Source: JAAYDI01 sp052034005
GTDB taxonomy: Bacteria; Planctomycetota; Planctomycetia; Pirellulales; Pirellulaceae
DNA length: 64,000 nt
NCBI GenBank assembly: GCA_052034005.1
Contig: JBPOJB010000029.1
Span: 62,001-126,000, forward strand
Reading direction: 5' to 3'
In this document: positions 38,076 through 46,827 of the stretch, piece by piece
Position numbering within the stretch: position 1 is the first letter of the stretch
How the letters are laid out: each line of letters opens with the position of its first letter
Position numbers and translations under genes: made by a program
The notes under the pieces: model-generated
What the model was told of the DNA's origin: nothing
The model's database searches: none
Seen by the model: only the letters and a program-made list of their open reading frames with translations

Positions 38076-40241
38076 TCAGTTGACGTTGGCCAGCTTGCGC
38101 TGTTTCAGCGCGTTGACGTAGTCGTACGTGATGGACAGGACCTCGTCGAGGTAGAAATCCCGCTGGATCTTGTTGTCCGTGGGGAGCTGTCCTTCCAGGC
38201 GTTCCCGCTCTTCCTTCTCGGTTTCCGACTCCTTGCCCTCTTCGGCGAACTTCTTCTCGTTCAAGGTGACGGTCTTCTGCTCCTTGCGCTGCCGGAACCG
38301 CTCGATGCGCTTGAGCAGGTCGGCAAACTCCTCCGACTGGCCGATCCGTTGCTCGGACTGCTTCTGGAGCGACTTGATCAGTTCGTTGGAGACCATATGG
38401 GTTGCCAGGAAGTCGGTCTTGGAAACGCGGTGGAAGTCAATGGCGTAATCGAGATCCGATTCGCCGACATCCAGGTAGTTGGTGATGGAGGGGAGGACGA
38501 TATCGGACAGGACGCCGCGCCGCTGGGTGCTTTCTCCATTGGGGCGGAAGAACTGCTGGACGGTGATCTTCAGCGCGCCGAGGTTCGGCGGGTTGGGGAT
38601 CCCCAGGAATTCGCCGAGGTCCTGCAGGCTCTGGACGGTCCCCTTGCCGTGGGTCGCTTCGTCACCGACGATCAGGCCGCGCTGGTAGTCCTGGACCGCG
38701 CCGGCCAGGATCTCGCTGGCGCTGGCGCTGAGCTTGCTCGTGAGCACCACCAGGGGGCCGCCCCAGGCGACGCCCGGCACGTCGTCGTCGTGCACGTCGA
38801 CGCCGCCCGTGACCCGTTTGACCTGGACGACCGGCCCCTTGTCGATGAACAGGCCGGTCAGGTTCACGGCCTCCACAAGGCTGCCGCCGCCGTTGCGGCG
38901 CAGGTCGAGGACGACCGCATCCACGCGCTGGGACTTGAAGTCGTCCAGGATCTTCCGGACGTCGGTCGTCGCGCTGCGGAACTCGCGGCCGGTGCCCTGC
39001 GCCGCTTGCGCCGCCTGCATGTCCTGATAGAAGCTCGGCAACTCCAACACGCCCAGCTTCATCGGCGCGCTGTCCGGTTTGGTGCCGACCTCGAACACCT
39101 CGCCACGCGCCGCTTCGTCCGCCAGTTCGATTTTCGCGCGCGTGATCGAATAGGTCACCGTTTCGTTGGTGCCGGCGGGGATCACTTCGAGCCGCACGAC
39201 GGTGCCCGCGTCCCCGCGGACCAGCTTGACCACGTCGTTGATCTTCATGCCCACCACGTCGACCATCTCGCCCGACTCGCCCTGGCCGACGCCGACGATC
39301 TGGTCGTCCTTCTTCAGCTTGCCATGCTTGTCGGCCGCGCCGCCGGGCACGATTTTCGCCACCACCGTCCGGCCGTCCTCGTCTCCCAGTTGGGCCCCGA
39401 TCCCCTCCAGATTCAACCGCATCTGGATGTTGAAATTGACGAATGAGTTGGGGGACATGTAGCTGGTGTGCGGATCGTAGCTGGTGGTGACCGAGGTGAG
39501 GAACATCTCCAGCAGCTCGTAATTGTCAAACTGCTTCATGCGGCGGGCGAAGTTGTGGTAGCGCTTCCAGAGCTTCTCGCGCGCCGCCCTGTCCTGCTCC
39601 GCCAGGTCCGGCGGCGGCTGGTCGCCCGTCACGCCATCCGCCCGATGGGGCGGCGGCGACGGCGACGCCTTCTGCGCGTCCTTCGACTTGTCCATCTTGA
39701 GCACCAGCAGGTCATACTTGATCCGCTGCCGCCACCGCTCCCATGCCGCCGCCTCGTCACGCGGATACTGCAACAGGTCCGGGTCCTTCACCATCTCCTC
39801 GTCCTTGGTGAAGTCGAACTCCTGCTTCAACAGCGCGTCGATCATCGCCACGCGCTCGTCCACCCGCTGCAAGAACCGCTCAAACACCCGGTTGGCGAAA
39901 CTCGTGTCGCTCCGCTGCAGCATGTCGTCCAGCTGCGTCTCGTATTGCTGGAACTGATCGATGTCGGATTGGTAGAAGTAACACTTGAGAGGGTCCAGCG
40001 CCTCGAGGAACAACTTGTAAGCACGCCGCGAAATCTCGTCGTCCAGCGCGTGCCGCGCCAACGGCTGGCCCTTCATCAACGTGATCACCATCTTCGTCAC
40101 CTGACGCTGCTCAGCCGTCGGCGCCGTGATCTCCGCCCAGCAACTCTGCCAGACACTCAGGCCCAGCAGGGCGGCCAACGCGAGCACCAACAGCATGCTT
40201 ACCCAGCGAACCCGTGCGTCAAAGAGCCGCGAATCGCTCAT
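38076..40241 (-). CDS. prc: Tail-specific (C-terminal processing) protease, S41 family
   Basis: A 721-residue periplasmic protease of the Prc/Tsp type. A membrane-anchoring signal (WVSMLLVLALAALLGLSVW) is followed by a helical N-terminal domain (FLEALDPLKCYFYQSDIDQF), a PDZ domain at about 275-365 (GIGAQLGDEDGRTVVAKIVP), and the S41 core. The catalytic serine lies in SKLSASASEILAGA and the lysine in THGKGTVQSL. The C-terminal domain has a lysine- and glutamate-rich helix. Prc degrades mis-tagged or envelope-assembly proteins such as peptidoglycan hydrolases. The ATG follows AAGGAAG. It is convergent with the MBL-fold gene. Confidence 0.93.
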   Translation of the reverse strand: MSDSRLFDARVRWVSMLLVLALAALLGLSVWQSCWAEITAPTAEQRQVTKMVITLMKGQPLARHALDDEISRRAYKLFLEALDPLKCYFYQSDIDQFQQYETQLDDMLQRSDTSFANRVFERFLQRVDERVAMIDALLKQEFDFTKDEEMVKDPDLLQYPRDEAAAWERWRQRIKYDLLVLKMDKSKDAQKASPSPPPHRADGVTGDQPPPDLAEQDRAAREKLWKRYHNFARRMKQFDNYELLEMFLTSVTTSYDPHTSYMSPNSFVNFNIQMRLNLEGIGAQLGDEDGRTVVAKIVPGGAADKHGKLKKDDQIVGVGQGESGEMVDVVGMKINDVVKLVRGDAGTVVRLEVIPAGTNETVTYSITRAKIELADEAARGEVFEVGTKPDSAPMKLGVLELPSFYQDMQAAQAAQGTGREFRSATTDVRKILDDFKSQRVDAVVLDLRRNGGGSLVEAVNLTGLFIDKGPVVQVKRVTGGVDVHDDDVPGVAWGGPLVVLTSKLSASASEILAGAVQDYQRGLIVGDEATHGKGTVQSLQDLGEFLGIPNPPNLGALKITVQQFFRPNGESTQRRGVLSDIVLPSITNYLDVGESDLDYAIDFHRVSKTDFLATHMVSNELIKSLQKQSEQRIGQSEEFADLLKRIERFRQRKEQKTVTLNEKKFAEEGKESETEKEERERLEGQLPTDNKIQRDFYLDEVLSITYDYVNALKQRKLANVN

Positions 40242-40590
40242 TGGTCTTCCTTATCCTGGAAAGTCGTTCACGAAATCGAGGTTGGATCGGTTGGGATCAC
40301 GCGATCTGCGTAGACGAGGGTACATGGAGACCCTGCGCCTGCCCTACAGGCCATTGTGTCCATCGGCCCCACCGGGGAAAAGCGGTCCGCCGAACCCGTA
40401 CCAGCGCGGCGGAATTGTATGCTCGCCTCCCTAATCCGCAAAGGGGGATTATTTTCCCGCGCATCGGCACTCCATTGGTGGGGTGCGGGCCGGCGCCCCG
40501 CGTCGCGCCTGCGGCGGCCCCGCACCGGCGCGGTCGCCTGCTATATTAGAGGCCGACGGTTTCTGATTCTACCGACTCTGGCGGGCGGGC
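40242..40590. other. Intergenic region upstream of the FHA regulator
   Basis: No gene is visible. TATATT at 40542-40547, 44 bases before the FHA-type regulator, is a possible -10 element without a recognisable -35. CGGACC-type G/C-rich sequence makes up the rest. Confidence 0.35.
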
Positions 40591-42435
40591 ATGCCACGCG
40601 TGTATACCTATTTGACGATTCTGAGCACGGCCAAAGCGGGCAGCAGTTACCTGCTGCGGGACGACGAGGAGAACCTGATCGGCCGGGGGCTGGATTGCCG
40701 GGTGGTGGTCAACGACGAGTTGACATCCCGGGTGCACGCGGTCATTTCCCGGCGCGAGGGCAGCTGGTTCATCCGGGACGCGAGCAGTCGCAACGGGACG
40801 TTCGTCAACGGGCAGAAGACCGACGAAGCGCAGCTGATCGACGGCTGCCACATCCGGACGGGGACGACGGAGTTCTCGTTCCATCAATCGGAGAGTCGTC
40901 CGTCCGTGCTGGTCCAAGCCGATCCGGCGTTGACGCAGACGATCGTCCGGGACATGCCGGTCCAGAGCAGCGGCAATGCGGACATCCTGCTGGCGACGCT
41001 GGAGGATCCCGACAAGGCGCGGGACCTGTTGTTGCTGCACCAGCTGAGTCTGAAGTTGCTGGGGATCGACGATCCGGACGAGGTGGTGCGCACCGCGCTT
41101 GAGATGCTGTTGAACCGCACGGGCGCGTCGGTGGTGGGTTTCCTCTGGTTGAGCGACGACGGCGAACTCAAGCCCAAGCAGCTGTTCCCGCCCGACTCAT
41201 CCGGCCGGGTGACGCTCAGCAAATCGCTCACGGAGGTGGTCTGTCGCAAGCGGCATGCGGTGTGGATTGACAACCAGTCGATCTCGCACAACACGGCGTC
41301 GCTGGACCACTTCGCGGATGCTGTGTGCGTGCCGCTGGTGCACGACGCGACGACGCTCGGCGCGCTGCACCTGTACCTCGATCACGGCCGGTTCACCCAG
41401 GGGGATTTCGACATCTCGATCGCGCTGGCGAACATGCTGGTCGTGGCGCTCGTGCGCGCTCGGCAGCGGGCGATCTTGGCGACCAACCACAAGCGGCTGA
41501 TGGCCAAGTCCGCGGACTTTGACGAGCTGATCGGGGACAGCCGCCCGATGGCACGGCTCAAGAGCAAGATCAGCCGCGTGGCGCGCGCGACAGGCTGCGT
41601 GTTGATCCGCGGCGAGAGCGGCTCGGGCAAGGAGCTGGTGGCGCGGGCCGTCCACCAGGCCAGTTCGCGCTCGGATCGGCCGATGCTGTCAGTCAACTGC
41701 GCGGCGATCCCGCGGGACCTGATCGAGAGCCAGTTGTTCGGCCACAAGCGGGGCGCCTTCACCGGCGCCGACGCCGACCACCTGGGGTGGTTCCGCCAGG
41801 CGCACAGCGGCACGTTGTTCCTGGACGAAGTGGGCGAGTTGACCCTGGAGGGGCAGGCCAAGCTGCTCCGCATCCTCGAGGGCCACCCCTTTCTGCCGGT
41901 CGGCGCGACGGAGGAAGTCAGCGTGGACGTGCGCGTGCTGGCCGCCACCAACCGCGACTTGAGCGAGTTCGTCCGCGAGAAGCGCTTCCGCGAAGACCTG
42001 TACTACCGGCTCAGCGTCTTCGAACTCTACGTCCCGCCGCTCCGCGAACGTGAGGAGGACGTGGAGCGCCTGCTGCAGTTCTTCCTGGACCACTTCAAGC
42101 TACAGCACGGGCGGCCGCGTTTGGCCCTGTCCGACAGCGCGCGGGCCCGCCTCTTGTCCTACCATTGGCCCGGCAACGTGCGCCAGCTGCGCAACGTGAT
42201 CGACAGCGCGGTCGTGATGGCCGAGGGGGACGTGATCGAGTCGACCGACCTGGGCCTGCGCGACGCGGCGGCCGACACCGGCTTCGACACGTTGCGGATC
42301 GACTTGTGGGAGCGCAAGCTGATCCAGGAGGCGCTGGCGCGCACCGGGAACAACGTGCCCGAGGCCGCCAAGCTGCTGGGGATCGGCCGCGCGACCCTCT
42401 ACCGCAAGCTCGAAGAATACGGCATCCAACGCTGA
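40591..42435 (+). CDS. FHA-GAF-AAA+ sigma-54-dependent transcriptional activator
   Basis: A 614-residue regulator. Residues 1-100 are an FHA domain (LIGRGLDCRVVVND, SRVHAVISR, DASSRNGTFVNG), which reads phosphothreonine. Residues 125-290 are a GAF-type sensor. Residues 310-540 are the sigma-54 AAA+ module: Walker A GESGSGKELVARAVH, HKRGAFTGA for sigma-54 contact, Walker B GTLFLDEVGEL. The C-terminus is a Fis-type helix-turn-helix (AAKLLGIGRATLYRKLEEYG). It would couple a serine/threonine kinase signal to sigma-54 promoters; neither kinase nor a target -24/-12 promoter is seen in the window. Confidence 0.95.
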   Translation: MPRVYTYLTILSTAKAGSSYLLRDDEENLIGRGLDCRVVVNDELTSRVHAVISRREGSWFIRDASSRNGTFVNGQKTDEAQLIDGCHIRTGTTEFSFHQSESRPSVLVQADPALTQTIVRDMPVQSSGNADILLATLEDPDKARDLLLLHQLSLKLLGIDDPDEVVRTALEMLLNRTGASVVGFLWLSDDGELKPKQLFPPDSSGRVTLSKSLTEVVCRKRHAVWIDNQSISHNTASLDHFADAVCVPLVHDATTLGALHLYLDHGRFTQGDFDISIALANMLVVALVRARQRAILATNHKRLMAKSADFDELIGDSRPMARLKSKISRVARATGCVLIRGESGSGKELVARAVHQASSRSDRPMLSVNCAAIPRDLIESQLFGHKRGAFTGADADHLGWFRQAHSGTLFLDEVGELTLEGQAKLLRILEGHPFLPVGATEEVSVDVRVLAATNRDLSEFVREKRFREDLYYRLSVFELYVPPLREREEDVERLLQFFLDHFKLQHGRPRLALSDSARARLLSYHWPGNVRQLRNVIDSAVVMAEGDVIESTDLGLRDAAADTGFDTLRIDLWERKLIQEALARTGNNVPEAAKLLGIGRATLYRKLEEYGIQR

Positions 42436-42490
42436 ACGGCCGGGTGCGATCGCGCGGGCCGCCGCCCCGGACGCGCCGCGCCGGCCGGCG

Positions 42491-43840
42491 TCACACCTCC
42501 AGCTTCCACGGCGCTCGATAGGGCCTGGTGACCAGGGCGTCGGCTTCCGGGTCGTCCAGCACCCGTTCCGTATCGCCGTCCCAGCGGATCTTGCGGCCGA
42601 CCTTCCACGCGATGTTCATCAAGTGTCCCGGATTGGTGGCGAAGTGGCCGTGCTCGATGTCCGCCGGCGACGGCCGATCGTTGCGGATTGCGTCCAGGAA
42701 CACCTGGGCGTGCGCCGCGATGCTGTCGACATGCGCGGAATCGCCGGTGAACACGTTGCGCCCGACCACCTCTTCCTTGCCGGGCTTGCCGATCTCGGGC
42801 GTCACGGTGAAGCCGCTGCGATCCATCAACAGGGAGGCCTCCGTGCCGCAGAACAGCTTGCCGTGCGACCGATGCTCGCGCCGGCAGCCGCCGCGGAACG
42901 TGTACTGCAGCAGGAACCCCTGCTTGGCTACCGGCCCCGGTCCGTACTCGCAGATGCCCGAGAACGTGTCGGGCCACTCGGTGTTCGAGTTCTCGAAGCA
43001 CAGCATGCCGCCGGACGCGGTCGCGGTCGACGGCGCGGTGACGCCCAGGCACATGTGCACGATGTCGTAATGATGCACGCCCCAGTCGACCTGCCAGGCG
43101 CCGGCGTAGTCGAAGAACCAGTACCAGTTGAGGTAACGATTCGGGTTGTACGTCACTTTCGGCGCGGGGCCCAGCCAGAAGTCCCAGTACTCGGCGCCGA
43201 ACTCCGGCGGCGGATCCGAATCGGGCGGGGAGCCGAACCCGGGATACAGGTAGTCGTAGTCCCACACCTTCACCTCGGTGATCTGGCCCAAGCGGCCTGC
43301 CTGGATCAGCTCCGCGGCCTGCAGATAGTGGGGCCAGCTGCGCTGCTGGGTGCCCAACTGCACCACGCGGCGGTGCTTGCGCGCGGCTTGCACCACGGCA
43401 CGCCCCTCGCCAATCGATGTGCCCAGCGGCTTCTCGACATAGACATGCTTGCCCGCCTGGCACGCGAGGATCGTGCACAGGCAGTGCCAGTGATCGTTGG
43501 TCGCCACGATCACCACGTCGATGTCCCGGTCGTCCAGCAGCTTGCGGAAGTCGCGATAGGCGGCGATCGAGTCGTTCCCCGAGTCCTTGACGCCCAGCCC
43601 CAGGCGCTCCGTATTCACGTCGCAAACACCGATGATCCGCGTGTTCGGACACTTCAGATGGGCCTGCATCACGGCGCGCCCTTCACCACCGCAGCCGATC
43701 AGGCCGAGGTTGATGGTGCTGTTGGCGCTCGACGGCGCGGCGGCGGCGGCCGCGCGGAGCCGCGGGTCAGGCCAGGCCACGGCCGCCGTGGCGGCAGCCG
43801 CGGTGCTGAGGAACTCCCGGCGAGTTGCTTTCGTCGTCAT
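42491..43840 (-). CDS. Gfo/Idh/MocA-family oxidoreductase with twin-arginine signal
   Basis: A 449-residue protein. The leader RREFLSTAAAATAAVAW is a twin-arginine signal, so the enzyme is exported. The Rossmann fold begins NLGLIGCGGEGRAVMQAH, EKPLGTSIGEGRAVVQAARK follows, and a C-terminal beta sheet has KVWDYDYLYPGFGSPP and WGVHHYDIVHM. The family reduces or oxidises sugars with NAD(P); exported planctomycete members have unknown substrates. AAAGGGC precedes the ATG. The ribosome-binding and start region is duplicated in tandem (see 43837-43863). Confidence 0.9.
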   Translation of the reverse strand: MTTKATRREFLSTAAAATAAVAWPDPRLRAAAAAAPSSANSTINLGLIGCGGEGRAVMQAHLKCPNTRIIGVCDVNTERLGLGVKDSGNDSIAAYRDFRKLLDDRDIDVVIVATNDHWHCLCTILACQAGKHVYVEKPLGTSIGEGRAVVQAARKHRRVVQLGTQQRSWPHYLQAAELIQAGRLGQITEVKVWDYDYLYPGFGSPPDSDPPPEFGAEYWDFWLGPAPKVTYNPNRYLNWYWFFDYAGAWQVDWGVHHYDIVHMCLGVTAPSTATASGGMLCFENSNTEWPDTFSGICEYGPGPVAKQGFLLQYTFRGGCRREHRSHGKLFCGTEASLLMDRSGFTVTPEIGKPGKEEVVGRNVFTGDSAHVDSIAAHAQVFLDAIRNDRPSPADIEHGHFATNPGHLMNIAWKVGRKIRWDGDTERVLDDPEADALVTRPYRAPWKLEV

Positions 43841-43863
43841 GGTTGATGCCCTTTCGTTGTCAT
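43837..43863 (-). CDS. Eight-codon upstream frame (MTTKGHQP) coupled to the oxidoreductase gene
   Basis: A 23-base tandem duplication (43831-43853 and 43854-43876) copies the AAAGG ribosome-binding site, the CATCAACC spacer and the ATG. The upstream ATG at 43863 opens eight codons whose TGA overlaps the real ATG as ATGA. The first four residues MTTK are identical to those of the main protein. Translation of the short frame would place a terminating ribosome at the real start; a regulatory role is inferred. Confidence 0.45.
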   Translation of the reverse strand: MTTKGHQP

Positions 43864-43932
43864 GGTTGATGCCTTTGACTGCCGAATCTGCTCGATCCGC
43901 CGCTCGGGTCGACCGTCGCCTTGTCCGCCCGC

Positions 43933-44427
43933 TTATCGCCTGTCGATTGGTTCAGCCTTCACATAGAGCTTCTTCGGTGCGGTCGAGTAGTACTTGAACA
44001 TCGCCGGGCAAATCCAGCCTTCCATTGATGGGTCGTCAAGAGCGTAATAGTTGCCACCCGAATCACCACGAAGCCAGCGCAGTTCTCGCTGGTGGCCTGG
44101 AAACGGCTGGGCACTGAACAGAAGGCGAAAACCACGATCCGCGTCAGGAATGTCCTTCACGAGACCGTCGATCATCTCAGGAACACCGGCGACAAACGGC
44201 TCCTTGACCAGCCCGGTCGAGGCATCGTCAAAAACCCATGTGCCGTGATGGCGGTAAGGAGCAATCACCATGATTGCGTTTTCCCGAGGATTCGGTCGCG
44301 ATCCCGGCAGCAGTCGGTAGTACCAGGCAATGGCGCCCGCCACGAACACGAGGCCGAGTGCTATCGCCACCAATCGCCCAACGCGGATCCTCACAGGATC
44401 CGGTACTGCAGCATTCTCGTCAGTCAT
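43933..44427 (-). CDS. DUF6717-like membrane-anchored protein
   Basis: A 164-residue protein with one N-terminal transmembrane helix at about 18-40 (LVAIALGLVFVAGAIAWYY) and an extracytoplasmic domain. Conserved-looking segments are NAIMVIAPYRHHGTWVFDD, LVKEPFVAGVPEMID and FRLLFSAQPFPGHQ, which I recall as the DUF6717 pattern. Function unknown. GGGG lies before the ATG. It sits 92 bases before the oxidoreductase gene on the same strand. Confidence 0.75.
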   Translation of the reverse strand: MTDENAAVPDPVRIRVGRLVAIALGLVFVAGAIAWYYRLLPGSRPNPRENAIMVIAPYRHHGTWVFDDASTGLVKEPFVAGVPEMIDGLVKDIPDADRGFRLLFSAQPFPGHQRELRWLRGDSGGNYYALDDPSMEGWICPAMFKYYSTAPKKLYVKAEPIDRR

Positions 44428-44574
44428 GGATCGATGCCCCGCATCTCAGGCAGCTGTGTGTATCTCGGCGTCAATTATTGTCCTTTCCACGACCGGTCGC
44501 GCGGCCGCTCCCGAAGGTCAGCGTGGCGATCGCCGCGACGGCGAACACCGTGTCGCAGACCGGTTCGTCGTCGG

Positions 44575-46746
44575 CTACCGATACCGGCGCGTGCCGCTAG
44601 CGTAAGGCGCACGGTCCCGCATGTCAAACAGCGGCAGCTCGGGCCGTGCTGTACGCGGGACCTGCCCAGGCGCGGCGACCCATGCCGGATCGCCATAGAG
44701 ACCGACCTGACTCGTGTTGATCGGCTGGAAACCCAGCCCCAGGGCCGGCGACGTGTCGCGGAGCCGGAAGTCATGCGCCTCCGCATCGAAGAACTGCGGA
44801 TCGGCCACCAGCGAGTCGACGTCCCGGCCGCCCCCCTGCCACTGGGCGAACGTCGCGCCGGAAAAGGAGGGCTCGCGCCCCGACCTGTCCCAGTACAGGT
44901 TCCGGTGGAACTCGGTCCGGGCCTTCAACGGGCTGAAGTGTTCGGAAGTTGCCGGCGCGCCGTCGCACAGTACGATGTTCTGCTCGAAGGTGTAGGACAG
45001 GTGTTCTTCCGGCCGCGCACAGCTGACCGCACCGGCCAGCGCAAACGCGAAGATGTTGTTCCGCGCCACGTTCTCGCGGCCATAATGCTGGTGGAACAGG
45101 ATGCCCGTGTTGTAGACGATGTTGTTCTCGTCCAGGATGCCGGTCGAGCCTTCATCATGGTAGATGCCCAGCCCACCCTGGGGCATGAGCGGTGTCGGGA
45201 TCACGTCGTGCACGATGTTATTGCGGATCACGGTGCCGGGCGAAACCCCCAGCGTGTAGATGCCGCCACCATCGCTGAAATACCCGTTGCAGATGTGATG
45301 CACGTGGTTGAAAGCGATCACGTTGTGGTGGGCCGTACTGGGCGCGTAGCCCCACGAATGCCCCACGGAGATGCCCAGATGATGGAAGTCGGAAATCTCG
45401 TTGTGGGTCACCTGGTTATGGGACGACTTGCCGATCCACACGCCCTGACTGCCGCGGAAGACGTGCGAGCCGTCGTGGATCCAGTTGTTGTCCAGGACAT
45501 TGCGCTGCACCAGCATCTCCGGCGCGTCCTGGTACTGCGTCGGTCCGATGAAGACCGCACTGCCGCCCAGATCGTGGATGTGGCAGTGCCGGATGATGTT
45601 GTCACAGCAGCCGCTGTCCAGCCACAGTCCGTTCTCTCCGGCATGCGCGAGTTCACATTCCTCGAACAGGGCGTGCCGCAGTCCGGTGGCCGCGATCAGC
45701 GGCGATCGTTCGATCGCGCCCTGCTGGTCCAGCGGCATATCGTGGGCGATCAGGCAATCCGTGTGCTGGAACGCAAGGCCGCGGAACTGCAGGTGCTCGA
45801 CGAACCGGCCCGCGGCCGGCCGGCCGGCGAATCGCACGAGCGTCTGCCGGACCACCGGCGCGATTACCTCGGCGGCCGTCAGGTCCTCGCCCGGCAGCGG
45901 CCAGTAGGACAAGGTGCCCGTGCCGCGGTCCAGATACCATTCGCCGGGTTGGTCGAGCGCCTCCAGGATGTTCTCCACGTGATAGCGCGTGTTGTGCTCC
46001 CACCAGTAACCGATCGGCCATGTCGACGGCGGCGCGAGCTTGACGATCTGTTCGTCCGGATCCAGTTCGGTGATGAAGTGCAGGGACGTCGTCCAGGAGT
46101 GATAGATCACGACCAGCGCGTCGTCGAAGTTGTCCCAGCGGCGAATGTCCTGGTCCCGGAACCGGAAGCCCGTCTTGGCCACCATGTCCGGGTCGTACCA
46201 CTTGGCGCGGTCGATCGGCGCCAGGACATCCGCGGTGTACAGGTAGCCCTGGTTGGGAGTGCGCGCGCGGACACAGCGCCGGCCGTTGACAAACAGCTGG
46301 TGGAAGACCCAGTTGCCCGCCTGCACGTCGTCGATGTGCGCGGTCTGGAGCGGGCCGTCGGTTTTCCGCCAGGTCGTGATCCGGCGCCCGCCGGAGATGA
46401 TCGGCCGCTCGCCCGGGTAGGCCGCATACACGACCGGTGCGTCCGGCGTGCCGGAATCGTCGGGTGTGAACTCGATCGTCTCCGAGAGGCGGTAGGTGCC
46501 GCCGCGCAACAGCACGGTTGTCGGCGCCGTGGCGGGCGCAGCCGCCCGCCGCGCACGCACCTCGTCCCGCGCCCGTTCGAGCGTCGCAAACGGGCCGTCG
46601 CTGCCCGCCGCGTTGGGCGCGGCCAGTCTCCCGGACCACGCATCGTTCCCGTCGGGGGCGACATGGATCGGCCCCGGGTCCCGGGCGATGACACGGCCGG
46701 CAACGAGGAGCCAGATCGGGATGAACAGGCAGTTCCGCGGCACCAT
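44575..46746 (-). CDS. Secreted right-handed beta-helix protein
   Basis: A 723-residue protein with a signal peptide (CLFIPIWLLVAGRVIA). PIHVAPDGNDAWSGRLA opens a domain common to pectate-lyase-like parallel beta-helix proteins, and TVLLRGGTYRLSETIEFTPD is its first coil. Repeated coils follow in the central 350-600 region (NIIRHCHIHDLGGSAVFIGP, HNQVTHNEISDFHHLGISVG, NNIVHDVIPTPLMP). It probably binds or cleaves acidic polysaccharide; catalytic residues are not assignable. AAAGGAG precedes the ATG. Confidence 0.85.
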   Translation of the reverse strand: MVPRNCLFIPIWLLVAGRVIARDPGPIHVAPDGNDAWSGRLAAPNAAGSDGPFATLERARDEVRARRAAAPATAPTTVLLRGGTYRLSETIEFTPDDSGTPDAPVVYAAYPGERPIISGGRRITTWRKTDGPLQTAHIDDVQAGNWVFHQLFVNGRRCVRARTPNQGYLYTADVLAPIDRAKWYDPDMVAKTGFRFRDQDIRRWDNFDDALVVIYHSWTTSLHFITELDPDEQIVKLAPPSTWPIGYWWEHNTRYHVENILEALDQPGEWYLDRGTGTLSYWPLPGEDLTAAEVIAPVVRQTLVRFAGRPAAGRFVEHLQFRGLAFQHTDCLIAHDMPLDQQGAIERSPLIAATGLRHALFEECELAHAGENGLWLDSGCCDNIIRHCHIHDLGGSAVFIGPTQYQDAPEMLVQRNVLDNNWIHDGSHVFRGSQGVWIGKSSHNQVTHNEISDFHHLGISVGHSWGYAPSTAHHNVIAFNHVHHICNGYFSDGGGIYTLGVSPGTVIRNNIVHDVIPTPLMPQGGLGIYHDEGSTGILDENNIVYNTGILFHQHYGRENVARNNIFAFALAGAVSCARPEEHLSYTFEQNIVLCDGAPATSEHFSPLKARTEFHRNLYWDRSGREPSFSGATFAQWQGGGRDVDSLVADPQFFDAEAHDFRLRDTSPALGLGFQPINTSQVGLYGDPAWVAAPGQVPRTARPELPLFDMRDRAPYASGTRRYR

Positions 46747-46827
46747 GGAAGACGCTCCTTTCGCGCACTCCGGTGGAGAATCCAGGGACTGGTGCGGCGC
46801 AGGCGGAGCCCGCGGCGCCCCATGGCC

